A DNA stretch of 64,000 nucleotides from contig NZ_CAJUCP010000024.1 in the NCBI RefSeq assembly GCF_910585425.1, positions 12,648-76,647 of the forward strand, written 5' to 3'. Below, in pieces: positions 1 through 8,569 of this stretch; position 1 is the stretch's first letter; every line of letters starts with the position of its first letter. The notes under the pieces were generated by a model. The model saw only the letters and a program-made list of their open reading frames with translations, made no database searches and was not told the origin of the DNA. A program made the translations under genes and the position numbers. This DNA comes from an uncultured Acetatifactor sp. Lineage in GTDB: Bacteria > Bacillota > Clostridia > Lachnospirales > Lachnospiraceae.

Positions 1-1
1 G

Positions 2-709
2 GTTGACGGGCCGGGGACACGGTTCGTGGTGTTCGTGCAGGGGTGTCCTATGCGCTGCGCCTACTGCCATAATCCTGATACATGGGATCTGGAGGGCGGC
101 ACTCTCATGGAGCCATCCTACATCATCGAGCAGTATGAGAAGAACAAGGCGTTCTATGCCAATGGGGGCGGCCTCACCGTCACCGGCGGCGAGCCCCTGA
201 TGCAGGTGGATTTCCTGATCGAGCTGTTCACGCTGGCCAAGGCAAAAGACATCCATACCTGCATCGACAGCTCCGGCATCGTCTTCAATCCGGACAACAC
301 AGCGCTCATAGAGAAGCTGGATAGGCTCATGGCCCTGACGGATCTGGTGATGCTGGACATCAAGCACATCGACCCAGAGAAGCACAGGGATCTCACCATG
401 CAGCCCAACGGGAACATCCTGAAGTTCGCCGCCTATCTGAACGAAAGGCATGTGGACATGTGGATACGCCATGTAGTGGTTCCCGGCATCACGGACGATG
501 AGAAGTACCTGTTCGACCTGGGATACTTCATCGGCCAGTTCGACAATCTCAAGGCCCTGGATGTCCTGCCCTATCACACCATGGGGGAGAAGAAATACCA
601 GAGCCTGGGCATGGAATACAAGCTCAAGGGCGTTCCTGCCATGGATAAGGATAAGCTGCTGGACAAAAAGAAAGCCATCATTGACGGCATCAAAAAAAGA
701 CGAGCATAA
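2..709 (+). CDS. pflA: Pyruvate formate-lyase activating enzyme (5' end missing)
   Basis: Radical SAM enzyme that installs the glycyl radical on pyruvate formate-lyase, in the cytoplasm. The reading frame is open from base 2, so the N-terminus lies outside the window. The first visible residues contain the radical SAM cluster motif CxxxCxxC (CPMRCAYC), preceded by the DGPGTR stretch typical of this family and followed by HNPDTW. A GGEPL motif follows at about residue 65. About 235 residues are present, so only a short N-terminal piece is missing. A ferredoxin gene follows 15 bases later with its own strong ribosome site and is probably co-transcribed. A general glycyl-radical activase is the alternative, but the close match in motif order favours PflA. 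Confidence 0.93.
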   Translation, partial: VDGPGTRFVVFVQGCPMRCAYCHNPDTWDLEGGTLMEPSYIIEQYEKNKAFYANGGGLTVTGGEPLMQVDFLIELFTLAKAKDIHTCIDSSGIVFNPDNTALIEKLDRLMALTDLVMLDIKHIDPEKHRDLTMQPNGNILKFAAYLNERHVDMWIRHVVVPGITDDEKYLFDLGYFIGQFDNLKALDVLPYHTMGEKKYQSLGMEYKLKGVPAMDKDKLLDKKKAIIDGIKKRRA

Positions 710-724
710 AGGAGGATATTTACT

Positions 725-895
725 ATGGCATACGTAATCAGCGATACTTGTGTGGCCTGCGGCGCCTGTGAGGCACAGTGCCCTGTAGGCGCTATCAGCA
801 TGGGGGACGGCAAATTCGAGATCGACCCCGACAAGTGCATCGACTGCGGTTCCTGCGCAGGCACATGCCCTACCGGAGCCATCTCCGAGGGCTGA
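725..895 (+). CDS. 2[4Fe-4S] ferredoxin, 56 residues
   Basis: Small electron carrier. The translation has two clostridial-type cluster motifs, CxxCxxCxxxCP at residues 9-20 (CVACGACEAQCP) and again at about 38-49 (CIDCGSCAGTCP), related by internal duplication. Its 56 residues are the normal length of a clostridial ferredoxin. An AGGAGG site lies 8 bases before the ATG. It sits directly behind the pyruvate formate-lyase activase, so it could supply the electron that reduces the activase cluster, though clostridial ferredoxins serve many partners. A rho-independent terminator follows about 25 bases downstream and ends this transcription unit. Confidence 0.95.
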   Translation: MAYVISDTCVACGACEAQCPVGAISMGDGKFEIDPDKCIDCGSCAGTCPTGAISEG

Positions 896-922
896 TCAGG
901 CTGTCAGATTCCCGTAGGACGC

Positions 923-964
923 ACCCGCCCGGACGGTTTATATACCGTTTGGGCGGGTATTTTA
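923..964 (+). terminator. Rho-independent terminator after the ferredoxin gene
   Basis: ACCCGCCC at 923-930 pairs with GGGCGGGT at 951-958. An inner stem ACGGT/ACCGT lies in the loop and a T-rich run follows from 959. It ends the pflA-ferredoxin unit and separates it from the converging minus-strand gene at 1006. Confidence 0.85.
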
Positions 965-1005
965 TATCGGAATTTCGCATCCCGTCGGGAAGGCCGGGCG
1001 CTTCG

Positions 1006-1755
1006 TCAAAGGAAGCGCCTTTTCTTTTTTCCGGGTGGCTGGGGCTGCCCCTCCTCGCTCATATCGGCATCGCATTTATGCAGATCGGCTTTCGCCAGAC
1101 CGCTCCTGTCCTGGCCTTTTTCCGGCTTTTCCTTTTTCAGGCGGCGGCTCTTTTTGCGCAGCAGCTCGTCCATCCTCTTATAGTGCTCCTCGTCCCGCTC
1201 CGCCAGCATCCTGTCCCTGGCCTCCTCCCGCTCCTCCTGCATCCGGAACTGGTAGTCCAGCTCCTTCACCACGCTCTCCCGGATTTCCCGGGTCAGGGTC
1301 TGATTGTTCTCCTGCAGGGTCTGGCGTATCAGCTGCTGGAGCAGCCATTGGAGCCTTCTGGACTTGTCCTCCCTGGATTCCTGTACAGCCTCCGGCTCCC
1401 GGCCTCTGTTCGGCACGATATCGATGGCCAGCCCTCCCGTACGCTCCGCCATCTCCACCCGCTGGTCGGCTCCGTCAATCATGCGCTCTTCTATCCCGCC
1501 CTCCCCCGGGGCGTCCGGAGGCAGTACGTCCAGCTTTCCGTCCTTTAATATCATCTTAATCGCCTTCAATTGCAGTCCCCTCTCTTTCATTCCTTTTATC
1601 TGCTTAAACCGCTCCACGTCCTCTTCCGTATAATATCGATGCCCCAGTTCGTTGCGCTTGATCGGCAGATGCAGCTCCTCCTCCCAGTAGCGCAGCACAT
1701 GGCTCTCCACCCTTACCTCCTTTGCGGCATCCGAAATCAGCAAATAATCTCCCAT
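1006..1755 (-). CDS. MerR-type helix-turn-helix protein with coiled-coil tail
   Basis: DNA-binding protein of 249 residues. Residues 1-70 form a MerR-like winged helix-turn-helix (ISDAAKEV..., LRYWEEEL, GHRYYTEEDVERF). The rest is highly charged, rich in Glu, Arg and Lys, and is predicted to be a long coiled coil (about 110-230). This architecture resembles RacA-like and other Bacillota MerR-HTH proteins rather than metal- or drug-sensing MerR regulators: no cysteine sensor motif or ligand domain is visible. It lies about 100 bases downstream of dnaB on the same strand, behind a terminator. A structural or chromosome-associated role is possible but not shown. Confidence 0.75.
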   Translation of the reverse strand: MGDYLLISDAAKEVRVESHVLRYWEEELHLPIKRNELGHRYYTEEDVERFKQIKGMKERGLQLKAIKMILKDGKLDVLPPDAPGEGGIEERMIDGADQRVEMAERTGGLAIDIVPNRGREPEAVQESREDKSRRLQWLLQQLIRQTLQENNQTLTREIRESVVKELDYQFRMQEEREEARDRMLAERDEEHYKRMDELLRKKSRRLKKEKPEKGQDRSGLAKADLHKCDADMSEEGQPQPPGKKKRRFL

Positions 1756-1790
1756 AGCTTCTCCTCTCCACGCTTCGTGAGCCTTCTATA

Positions 1791-1829
1791 ATCGAAAAAG
1801 AGGACAAGCGCACTCGCTCATCCTCTTTC
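1791..1829 (-). terminator. Terminator downstream of dnaB
   Basis: Read on the minus strand, GAAAGAGGA (1829-1821) pairs with TCCTCTTTTTC (1804-1794) with a small inner AGCG/CGCT stem, and a T run lies in and after the descending arm. It ends the ribosomal-protein/replication operon before the MerR-like gene. Confidence 0.8.
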
Positions 1830-1858
1830 GTAGGTTTCTGTTTTTTATCCATACTCTT

Positions 1859-3205
1859 CTATCTGTCGCCCACCGGCCTGTGCTCCAGGTTCATGAATCT
1901 CTGGTACTCCGGCAGCCAGGCCAGCTCTATGGTCCCGATCGGGCCGTTCCTCTGCTTGGCGATGATGATCTCGGCAATCCCCTTCTTCTCCGAATCATGG
2001 TTGTAATAATCGTCCCTGTAGATGAACATGACCACGTCCGCGTCCTGCTCGATTGCGCCGGATTCCCTCAGGTCCGACAGAATCGGCCTGTGGTCGGGCC
2101 GCTGCTCCACCGCCCGGGAGAGCTGCGAGAACGCGATGACCGGTACGGAGAGCTCTCTGGCCACCGCCTTCAGGGAGCGGGATATCTCCGATATCTCCTG
2201 CTGCCTGGACTCCGTCTTTCCGTTTCCCGTCATCAACTGCAGATAGTCGATCATGATGATGGACAGGTTATGCTCCAGCTTGTATTTCCGGCATTTGGAG
2301 CGCAGCTCCGCGATGCCGATGCCTGGCGTATCGTCTATGATCAGGGAAGATTTCCCGATGACTCCCGCGCTCTCTATCAGCTTCTCCCACTCCTGGTCGC
2401 TCATCTGCCCTGTGCGCAGCTTCTGGGCGTCCACGCTGGATTCCATGGAGAGCATACGGTTCACGAGCTGCTCCTTGCTCATCTCCAGGCTGAAGATGGC
2501 CACAGTCAGCCCTTTCTTGAAGGCGGCGTGTCTGGCCAGGTTCAGCTCGAAGGCAGTCTTCCCCATGGAGGGGCGGGCCGCTATGAGCACCAGGTCGGAG
2601 GGCTGCATTCCCGCCGTGCGGTAGTCCAGATCCAGGAAGCCTGTGGGAATGCCGGTGACGTTCCCGTGGTTCTTGGCCGCCGTCTCTATCTTGTCCATGG
2701 CATTCATGACTACCTGCCTGATGGGGACATAGGAATCCGTGGAACGTTTCTGCACCAGCTGGAATACACGTTTTTCCGTGTCCTCCAGTATGTATTCCAG
2801 GCTTTCCTTGCCCGCGTAGCAGGTATTGGCGATGTCCTCGTTCAGGTGTATCAGCTTCCGCAGGATCGCCTTCTCCGCCACGATCTCGGCATAGGACTTG
2901 ATATTGGCGGATATCAGCGGCGCGCTGAGGAGCTCCTTTACGAATTCCAGGCTGCTGACCTCCGGCGGCACATCCTTGGTGCGCAGACGCTCCTGCAGCG
3001 TCACCAGATCCACCGGTTTCCCCCCGTCGTTCAGCTCGCACATGGTGTCGAACAGGACTCCGTACTGTTTGTTGTAGAAATCCTCCCCGCTTATCAGCTC
3101 CGAGGCCTTGCCTATGTTCTCCCTGTCCAGAAGCATGGAGCCGATGACGGACTGCTCCGCCTCCATGTTGTGGGGCAATATACGTTTGAGCACATTTTCT
3201 TCCAT
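1859..3205 (-). CDS. dnaB: Replicative DNA helicase DnaB
   Basis: Hexameric helicase that unwinds DNA at the replication fork. The 448 residues are the usual length. An N-terminal DnaB domain (PHNMEAEQSVIGSML, about 10-115) is followed by a RecA-like ATPase domain. Walker A is at about 208 (ARPSMGKTAF), Walker B at about 318 (IIMIDYLQLM), and the DRPxxSDLRESGAIEQDAD segment holds the arginine-finger and sensor region. It starts 4 bases after the rplI stop codon, so the two are translationally close. The dnaB-rplI-gdpP order is standard in Firmicutes. Confidence 0.98.
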   Translation of the reverse strand: MEENVLKRILPHNMEAEQSVIGSMLLDRENIGKASELISGEDFYNKQYGVLFDTMCELNDGGKPVDLVTLQERLRTKDVPPEVSSLEFVKELLSAPLISANIKSYAEIVAEKAILRKLIHLNEDIANTCYAGKESLEYILEDTEKRVFQLVQKRSTDSYVPIRQVVMNAMDKIETAAKNHGNVTGIPTGFLDLDYRTAGMQPSDLVLIAARPSMGKTAFELNLARHAAFKKGLTVAIFSLEMSKEQLVNRMLSMESSVDAQKLRTGQMSDQEWEKLIESAGVIGKSSLIIDDTPGIGIAELRSKCRKYKLEHNLSIIMIDYLQLMTGNGKTESRQQEISEISRSLKAVARELSVPVIAFSQLSRAVEQRPDHRPILSDLRESGAIEQDADVVMFIYRDDYYNHDSEKKGIAEIIIAKQRNGPIGTIELAWLPEYQRFMNLEHRPVGDR

Positions 3206-3209
3206 GATA

Positions 3210-3656
3210 TCACGCTTCTGTCACTTTTACGGCCAGCTTCCCTGTCACCTGGGGATGCAGCTTAATGGGCACCTCATAGGAGCCGAAGCTCTTGATGCTC
3301 TCCGGCAGTTGGATCTTCTTCTTATCCACCTCAATGCCATGCTGCTCCTGGCAGGCTGTGGCGATCTCCTTGGAGGACACGGAGCCGAAGGTCCTTCCGC
3401 CCTCTCCCCCCTTGATCTTCACCACGATCTGCTTGTCCTCCAACTGCGCAGCCAGCGCCCTGGCGGCCTCTAACTGCTCCTGGGCGCGCTTGTCCTGGCT
3501 GGCCTTCTGGAGCTTCAGCTCGTTCATGTTCTTGGGCGTGGCCTCGATGCCTATCTTCTTGGGCAGGATGTAGTTCCTGGCAAATCCGTCGCTGGCCTCG
3601 ATGACGTCGCCCTTCTTGCCCAGCTTTTTCTCGTCCTGTAATAATATGATCTTCAT
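3210..3656 (-). CDS. rplI: 50S ribosomal protein L9
   Basis: Large-subunit protein that binds 23S rRNA. The 148 residues match the family length. The N-terminal domain (MKIILLQDEKKLGKKGDV, then ARNYILPKKIG) is followed by the long connecting helix rich in Lys, Glu and Ala (about 45-75) and the C-terminal rRNA-binding domain with GGEGGRTFGSVSSKEI. It lies between gdpP (24 bases upstream) and dnaB (4 bases downstream) on the same strand. Confidence 0.98.
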   Translation of the reverse strand: MKIILLQDEKKLGKKGDVIEASDGFARNYILPKKIGIEATPKNMNELKLQKASQDKRAQEQLEAARALAAQLEDKQIVVKIKGGEGGRTFGSVSSKEIATACQEQHGIEVDKKKIQLPESIKSFGSYEVPIKLHPQVTGKLAVKVTEA

Positions 3657-3680
3657 TCTCTCAAATCCTTTCCCGGTAAA

Positions 3681-5732
3681 CTATATTTCTCCGTTCTCCA
3701 GCATGCTGTCCAGCGTCCGCTTCAGCGCGCCCATGGCTTCGATGATGCCCACGCCCTCCATCTGGCAGGCCGCCGCGTTCAGATGTCCGCCGCCGCCCAT
3801 GCGCTCCATGATGACCTGCACATTGACTTCATCGATGGAACGGGCGCTGATATGTATCTTCCCCTGGAAATCCGTCAGCACGAAGCTGGCCTTGATGCCC
3901 CTGATGTTCAGCAGCTCATTGGCCGCCTGTGCCCCGATGATCGTGGGATTGGGCAGATCCTCCGCCGTACAGATGGAGATGGTAAAGCATTGCTTGTAGA
4001 TCTCGGCCTGGCTCACCGCGTCCGCCTTGGCCTTGTACCCCTGGGCGTCCTCCCGGAACATCTTGCGGACCCTGGTCACGTCCGCGCCGTTGCGGCGCAG
4101 GAACGCCGCCGCCTCAAAGGTGCGCACACCGGCCTTTATCATGAAATTGTTGGTGTCTATCATGATGCCGGAGTACATGCAGTCGGCCTCCTCCGGGCGG
4201 ATCCGGATATTGTCATAGGTGTACTGCAGGATCTCCGACACCATCTCACAGGAGGAGGAGGCGTACGGCTCCACATAGGAGAGGGTGGCGTTCTCAATGG
4301 TCTCCGTGCCCTGCCTGTGATGGTCCAGCACCACCACGGACTTACAGTACCGAAGGAGATCCGGACATTCCGTGATGGACGGCTTGTTCACGTCCACCAC
4401 CACCAGAACGGTATTGCTCCCGGCGGCTTCGATGGCCTGCTGGTTGCCGATGATCATGTCGCTCTCATACTCCGTGTTCCCCTTGAACAGCTCCACCATG
4501 GGCTCGATTGCCGGGACCTGGTCGTTCAGCACGATGTGGGCCTTGCGCCCCAGGGTCAGCGCGATCCTGTAGATGCCCACGGCGGCGCCGAAGCTGTCCG
4601 CGTCCGGCATCCTGTGGCCCATCACCAGCACCTGGTCCTTGCCCGTGATGATCTCCCGAAGGGCATGGGCCTTCACGCGGGCCTTCACGCGGGTATTCTT
4701 CTCCACCTGCTGGCTCTTGCCGCCATAGTAGGTGATGCTCTCCGGCGTCTTGATGACGGCCTGGTCGCCGCCCCGGCCCAGGGCCAGGTCGATGGCATTG
4801 CGGGAGAATTCATAGTTCTGGGCATAGGTCAGGCCGTCCAGCCCTACGCCGATACTGATGGTCACTGCCATCTCGTTGCCGATGTTGACCGTCTTGACCT
4901 CCTCCAGCAGGTCGAAGCGGGATTCCTGGAGCTGGGCCACCGCCCGCTTGCGCATGATGGCCAGGTACTTGTCCTTCTCCAGCTTCTTGCAGATGCCGTC
5001 GAAGGAGGAGATGTATTTGTTCACCTTCCGGTCGATCAGCGCGATCAGCAGGGAGCGGCGCACCTCTTCCACGCCGTCCAGCGCCTCATCGTAATTGTCC
5101 AGGTAGATCATGCCCACGGCAAGGCTCTGGTCGTCCACCTCCTGCAGGGCGATGTGCAGGGCGGTCTCATCGTAGAGATAGACCGCTGTCAGGAATCCCT
5201 CATACCCCTCCGCGTCTATCATATCGCTGTGCTCCGCCATCTCCTGGAGGGAAATCTTCTTCAATTTCACTATATATTCGTTTCCCTCATATTCCAGCTC
5301 ATACTGGGCCTCGTCCACCTCATTGGCATCCGGCAGGCGGTCCTTAGTGATCGTGGGGAAAAGGGAGGTGATGGATTTTTTATACCCCTTGGGCTGATGG
5401 ACGATGGCTTCAAAGGCGCTGTTCGTCCATATCACTTTTCCGTTGTCTTCCAGCAGGGCATACGGGACGTCCAGGTCCCGCAGGAGCTTCTTCTGAATCT
5501 GCCCGTACTCCGTGGCGAAGCTGATCAGCTCGTTCATGACCAGGGGCCTGTTGCGGAAATACAGCGACAGGGTAACGGCAAAATAGCATATCAGATATCC
5601 TGTCAGGATGATGCCCGCGCGGATATCGATGGCAAATATGGCCACGTCCACTATGCACAAAAGCATGCCCAGATAGATGCCAAACTGAATATATGACTTA
5701 ATGCGGCCCTTTAGTTTTATTCTCTTTTTCAT
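3681..5732 (-). CDS. gdpP: Membrane c-di-AMP phosphodiesterase GdpP
   Basis: Hydrolyses cyclic di-AMP and so tunes potassium and osmolyte balance and wall homeostasis. Two membrane helices lie in the first 50 residues, then a degenerate PAS-like region, a modified GGDEF domain (about 150-310), a DHH domain (GHRMPDADSFGA and VVLDHHRQG, both metal ligands) and a C-terminal DHHA1 domain with GGGGHLNAAA. I chose the ATG at 5732 because GAGGT lies 7 bases before it, giving 683 residues. An in-frame GTG at 5795 would add 21 residues but has no visible ribosome site. The DHH motifs are intact, so the enzyme should be active. Confidence 0.93.
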   Translation of the reverse strand: MKKRIKLKGRIKSYIQFGIYLGMLLCIVDVAIFAIDIRAGIILTGYLICYFAVTLSLYFRNRPLVMNELISFATEYGQIQKKLLRDLDVPYALLEDNGKVIWTNSAFEAIVHQPKGYKKSITSLFPTITKDRLPDANEVDEAQYELEYEGNEYIVKLKKISLQEMAEHSDMIDAEGYEGFLTAVYLYDETALHIALQEVDDQSLAVGMIYLDNYDEALDGVEEVRRSLLIALIDRKVNKYISSFDGICKKLEKDKYLAIMRKRAVAQLQESRFDLLEEVKTVNIGNEMAVTISIGVGLDGLTYAQNYEFSRNAIDLALGRGGDQAVIKTPESITYYGGKSQQVEKNTRVKARVKAHALREIITGKDQVLVMGHRMPDADSFGAAVGIYRIALTLGRKAHIVLNDQVPAIEPMVELFKGNTEYESDMIIGNQQAIEAAGSNTVLVVVDVNKPSITECPDLLRYCKSVVVLDHHRQGTETIENATLSYVEPYASSSCEMVSEILQYTYDNIRIRPEEADCMYSGIMIDTNNFMIKAGVRTFEAAAFLRRNGADVTRVRKMFREDAQGYKAKADAVSQAEIYKQCFTISICTAEDLPNPTIIGAQAANELLNIRGIKASFVLTDFQGKIHISARSIDEVNVQVIMERMGGGGHLNAAACQMEGVGIIEAMGALKRTLDSMLENGEI

Positions 5733-5999
5733 ATGGATACCTCGCAGGGCCCCAGGACTCTCCCTGCTGTTTTCTTTTATTTCTGTGGCTGCCACAGACT
5801 GCCATAGGCTCTGCCTACCCGACCATTATACCATACTCTTCAACACGATGCCACAATATAATTTGTCTAATATGGATATGTTTTGTTGAATCAGATAGAT
5901 ATCATTTATATAAACGGCATTTATCATGCCTTTTATCCGGTTTGTGTGCAAGAGTTAATCACCGAATATATAGATAACAGAATAAAAACACAATATTGT

Positions 6000-6032
6000 A
6001 AAAAGGCCGGCCGCCCCTGCGGACGGTCAGCC
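6000..6032 (-). terminator. Terminator downstream of rpsR
   Basis: On the minus strand a GC-rich imperfect hairpin (GGCTGACCGTCCGC with GCGGCCGGCC, loop AGGG) runs straight into TTTTT. It lies 20 bases past the rpsR stop codon. The rest of the 5796-6051 gap is AT-rich with no gene seen, and presumably holds the gdpP promoter. Confidence 0.8.
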
Positions 6033-6051
6033 TCCTTCCTGCCCCTTACTG

Positions 6052-6315
6052 TCAATCCTGAACGTAAGGCATAAGCGCCACGTGACGCGCCCTCTTGATT
6101 GCAACCGTCAGCGCCCTCTGATGCTTCGCGCAGTTTCCGGTGATACGGCGGGGAAGAATCTTGCCCCTCTCGGAAACGTATCTCTTCAGCTTGTTGGTAT
6201 CCTTGTAGTCGATCACATTGTCCTTGCCGCAGAACACGCATACCTTTCTCTTCCTGCGGACACCGCCCTTTTTCCTCACCGGGCCGTCGGGTTTCTCACT
6301 CTTATTAAAAGCCAT
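6052..6315 (-). CDS. rpsR: 30S ribosomal protein S18
   Basis: Small-subunit protein that pairs with S6 on the platform of the 30S subunit. The 87 residues include the diagnostic core VCVFCGKD...IDYKD, LKRYVSERGKILPRRITG and CAKHQRALTVAIKRARH. The CxxC pair is of the kind found in zinc-binding S18 paralogues. It is the last gene of the rpsF-ssb-rpsR trio and is followed by a terminator. Confidence 0.98.
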   Translation of the reverse strand: MAFNKSEKPDGPVRKKGGVRRKRKVCVFCGKDNVIDYKDTNKLKRYVSERGKILPRRITGNCAKHQRALTVAIKRARHVALMPYVQD

Positions 6316-6345
6316 CTCAATGCCTCCTATCTCACATATTCGTAC

Positions 6346-6819
6346 TTAGTTGAAGGGCAGCTCCTCGTCGATGCCGTCGGGGATGTTCATGAAGCCATCT
6401 CCGGCCCCGGAGGGTGCGGGAGCGCTGCCGCCTCCTGCATAGCCGCCATTGTTGTAACCGCCGCCATTGTTATATCCACCCGCATTCCCACCGGACGCGT
6501 TCTTGCTCTCGGCGAATTCAATCTCGTCCACCATGACGCGGACGCTGTAGACCATCTGGCCTTCCTTGTTGGTGTAATTGTCGTTCTGGATCCTGCCGCA
6601 CACCACGATCTTCGTTCCCTTGTGCAGGTATCTCTCCACGAACTCCGCCTGCTTGCCGAAAGCAGTGCAGTTAAAGAAATCCGCGTCAGGCTCGCCCTCG
6701 CGCTTGAATCTCCTGTCCACCGCAATGGAAAAACGTGCCACCGATGTCTGGCTGGCCCCCTGTGAGTATCTCACCTCGGGGTCTCTGGTCAATCGTCCCA
6801 TAAGAATCGCTTTGTTCAT
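6346..6819 (-). CDS. ssb: Single-stranded DNA-binding protein
   Basis: Binds single-stranded DNA in replication, repair and recombination. The 157 residues comprise an N-terminal OB fold (MNKAILMGRLTRDPEVRYSQ, FNCTAFGKQAEFVERYLHKG), a flexible Gly/Asn/Tyr-rich linker (about 110-140, repeated GGYNNGG) and the conserved acidic tip ending EELPFN, which recruits partner proteins. It lies between rpsF (25 bases upstream) and rpsR (30 bases downstream), the classic S6-SSB-S18 operon. Confidence 0.98.
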   Translation of the reverse strand: MNKAILMGRLTRDPEVRYSQGASQTSVARFSIAVDRRFKREGEPDADFFNCTAFGKQAEFVERYLHKGTKIVVCGRIQNDNYTNKEGQMVYSVRVMVDEIEFAESKNASGGNAGGYNNGGGYNNGGYAGGGSAPAPSGAGDGFMNIPDGIDEELPFN

Positions 6820-6844
6820 ATCATCTCTCGCTTTCTGATTGCGC

Positions 6845-7129
6845 TCAGTCCTGTCTCACGACTAAGTATCTGATGACATTGTCCATGATGCGGACACGGC
6901 TCTCGATTTCGATGGGCACCGTGCTCTCAGCGTCAAAGCGGATGAAATAGTAGAAGCCTTCTTTCATTTTCTGGATTTCGTAAGCAAGTCTCTTCTTGCC
7001 CCAGTCGTCCACCTCTGTGATGACGCCGCCGAATCTCTCGATCAGAGCCTTGCACCTGTCCACGACAGCCGCTCTCTCTTCATCTTCAATCTTAGCGGAC
7101 ACAACTACAGCTAATTCATACTTGTTCAT
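6845..7129 (-). CDS. rpsF: 30S ribosomal protein S6
   Basis: Small-subunit protein, partner of S18. The 94 residues begin MNKYELAVVVSAKIEDEER and contain VTEVDDWGKKRLAYEIQKMKEGFYYFIRFDA, the typical S6 core. An AGAAGGAGG ribosome site precedes the ATG. It is the first gene of the S6-SSB-S18 operon, and a good sigma-A promoter lies about 75 bases upstream. Confidence 0.98.
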   Translation of the reverse strand: MNKYELAVVVSAKIEDEERAAVVDRCKALIERFGGVITEVDDWGKKRLAYEIQKMKEGFYYFIRFDAESTVPIEIESRVRIMDNVIRYLVVRQD

Positions 7130-7202
7130 GCCTGTTACTTACCTCCTTCTGGTCTCTGGCCCGCACATAGGCGAGCAAGGAATCGATTCATCACAAATGT
7201 AG

Positions 7203-7231
7203 ATGATAACATATATTTCCTGATATTTCAA
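7203..7231 (-). promoter_or_regulatory. Promoter of rpsF-ssb-rpsR
   Basis: On the minus strand, -35 TTGAAA (7231-7226) and -10 TATCAT (7208-7203) are separated by 17 bases. The -10 box lies about 74 bases before the rpsF ATG. Confidence 0.7.
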
Positions 7232-7237
7232 GGGTTT

Positions 7238-7411
7238 TTACAGAATCTCTTTCACATTCTTCTCCAGGAGCCTGCGGGCGATCATGATCTGGTGGCCGCA
7301 GCCCTTGCATTTCAACCTGAAGTCTGCCCCGGAACGCAGCACCTCCCACTCCCTGCTCCCGCACGGATGCTGCTTCTTCAGTCTCACTACGTCTCCTACA
7401 TTGATGTCCAT
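7238..7411 (-). CDS. DUF951 family protein, 57 residues
   Basis: Short conserved protein of unknown function. The translation begins MDINVGDVVRLKKQHPCGSR and contains a CxxC knuckle (CKGCGH) followed by a basic end (IMIARRLLEK). The pattern DVVRLKKxHPCG...W.V.R.G.D...KC..CG.......R is characteristic of the DUF951 family, which is common upstream of rpsF in clostridia. GGAGGAG lies 6 bases before the ATG. With HPCG, the CxxC suggests a small zinc-binding or nucleic-acid-binding fold, but no activity is known to me. Confidence 0.88.
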   Translation of the reverse strand: MDINVGDVVRLKKQHPCGSREWEVLRSGADFRLKCKGCGHQIMIARRLLEKNVKEIL

Positions 7412-7509
7412 TTCATGCTCCTCCCGCGCGCTCCGGCGCGCATATCTATCCCTTTATATCCTGCCGGGCAGCCGTTCCAGACAGCTTTATGCCTGTTACA
7501 GCTTTCTGC

Positions 7510-8349
7510 CTACAGGTTTCCCACGAAAAAGTCCTTCACCACGCCCATGAACTCCCGCAGCAGATTGTTGGGCCCCGAGCCTAACGGCGCGCTGGCGGCC
7601 AGTCCCTCAGCGTTTCTATATCCCTGCTTCTTCGCGATGCTCAGGGCGCGGAACACATGGAAATTGTTTGTCACAATTACAACGCTGTCTTCCTCCGGAT
7701 CCAGCAACCCGGCGCTGAACACCAGATTCTGGTATGTGCTGGTGGACCTGTCCTCCACAAGGATGCGCTCCTCTTCGATGCCGGCCTGCATGAGGTATCC
7801 CCGCATCCCCACGGCCTCGGGGATGGCCTCGTTCCCGCCCTGGCCGCCGGTGACGATCGCCTTCGTGTCGGGATTCTGTTCCAGGTAGTCTATGGCCCTG
7901 TCCAGCCTGCGGCGCAGCACCTCGCTGGGGCCCGTGCTCTTCCACTGGGCGCCCAGTATGATGATGTAGTCCGCTCCCGGAGAGGCCTGCGCGCCGTACT
8001 GGGACAAAATCCTGGCCTCCACCGCGCCGAACACCAGCAGCCCTATGCAGAAAAGGGCACAGAAAGCGCCCTTGATCCATACCGGGATGGCGTTCATGGC
8101 CCGGCCGCTTTGGAGGATCGCCGCCAGCGCCAGGCTGCATGCCCCTATGGCCCCCCAGATCAGGAAGAAGTAGGTGCCGAAGCCCGTGATGGCGATCCCT
8201 ATGCAGTATATGACGCAGAGAATCCCCAGCATGCCAAAAATACCGGCAAGGACGGGATGTCCGCCGGGGGTATGGCCCCTTCTCTCTATTTGGATGATCC
8301 TCCGGCTTCTCTCCAGGGGGATCAGATGTTCTTTTCGGTTTCTTCTCAT
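7510..8349 (-). CDS. YdcF family (DUF218) membrane protein
   Basis: 279 residues. The basic N-terminus is followed by three or four membrane helices (about 30-130), then a C-terminal DUF218/YdcF domain (about 140-275) with ADYIIILGAQ, LRRRLDRAIDYL, IVTGGQGGNEAIPEA, EDRSTSTYQNLVFS and VIVTNNFHVFRAL. These are the usual landmarks of the family, which includes SanA and ElyC, linked to envelope integrity and lipid-carrier metabolism. The exact reaction is unknown. It lies upstream of DUF951 and rpsF on the same strand with about 98 bases between. Its own promoter is visible upstream. Confidence 0.88.
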   Translation of the reverse strand: MRRNRKEHLIPLERSRRIIQIERRGHTPGGHPVLAGIFGMLGILCVIYCIGIAITGFGTYFFLIWGAIGACSLALAAILQSGRAMNAIPVWIKGAFCALFCIGLLVFGAVEARILSQYGAQASPGADYIIILGAQWKSTGPSEVLRRRLDRAIDYLEQNPDTKAIVTGGQGGNEAIPEAVGMRGYLMQAGIEEERILVEDRSTSTYQNLVFSAGLLDPEEDSVVIVTNNFHVFRALSIAKKQGYRNAEGLAASAPLGSGPNNLLREFMGVVKDFFVGNL

Positions 8350-8406
8350 AATCGTCAGTCTCTTTTGGCGGAATCGTATGCCTGCTCAGTTCCCTTCTGA
8401 GTCAAC

Positions 8407-8436
8407 ATTATACCACATCAGCAATCTTCCATTCAA
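8407..8436 (-). promoter_or_regulatory. Promoter of the YdcF gene
   Basis: On the minus strand, -35 TTGAAT (8436-8431) and -10 TATAAT (8412-8407) have an 18-base spacer, about 58 bases before the ATG. Confidence 0.65.
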
Positions 8437-8492
8437 TAAAGATACTTTGTAGATTTCTTAATATTTAGTTTAGAATTAGGCCTGAATCAGGA

Positions 8493-8521
8493 TTGCAAGC
8501 CGGCCTCCCCCATGCTACAAT
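8493..8521 (+). promoter_or_regulatory. Promoter of the sirtuin gene
   Basis: -35 TTGCAA (8493-8498) and -10 TACAAT (8516-8521) with a 17-base spacer, about 48 bases before the ATG at 8570. Confidence 0.65.
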
Positions 8522-8569
8522 GAGAGCAGCAAAAGCGCGCTGCACGGCAGCGAGGGAAAGGACACGCCT

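Noticed and set aside
1880..3265. A 461-codon open frame on the plus strand
   Set aside because: Antisense to dnaB, whose motifs are complete on the minus strand.
3783..5696. A 637-codon open frame on the plus strand
   Set aside because: Antisense to gdpP. It is rich in His, Gln and Val in the way typical of shadow frames.
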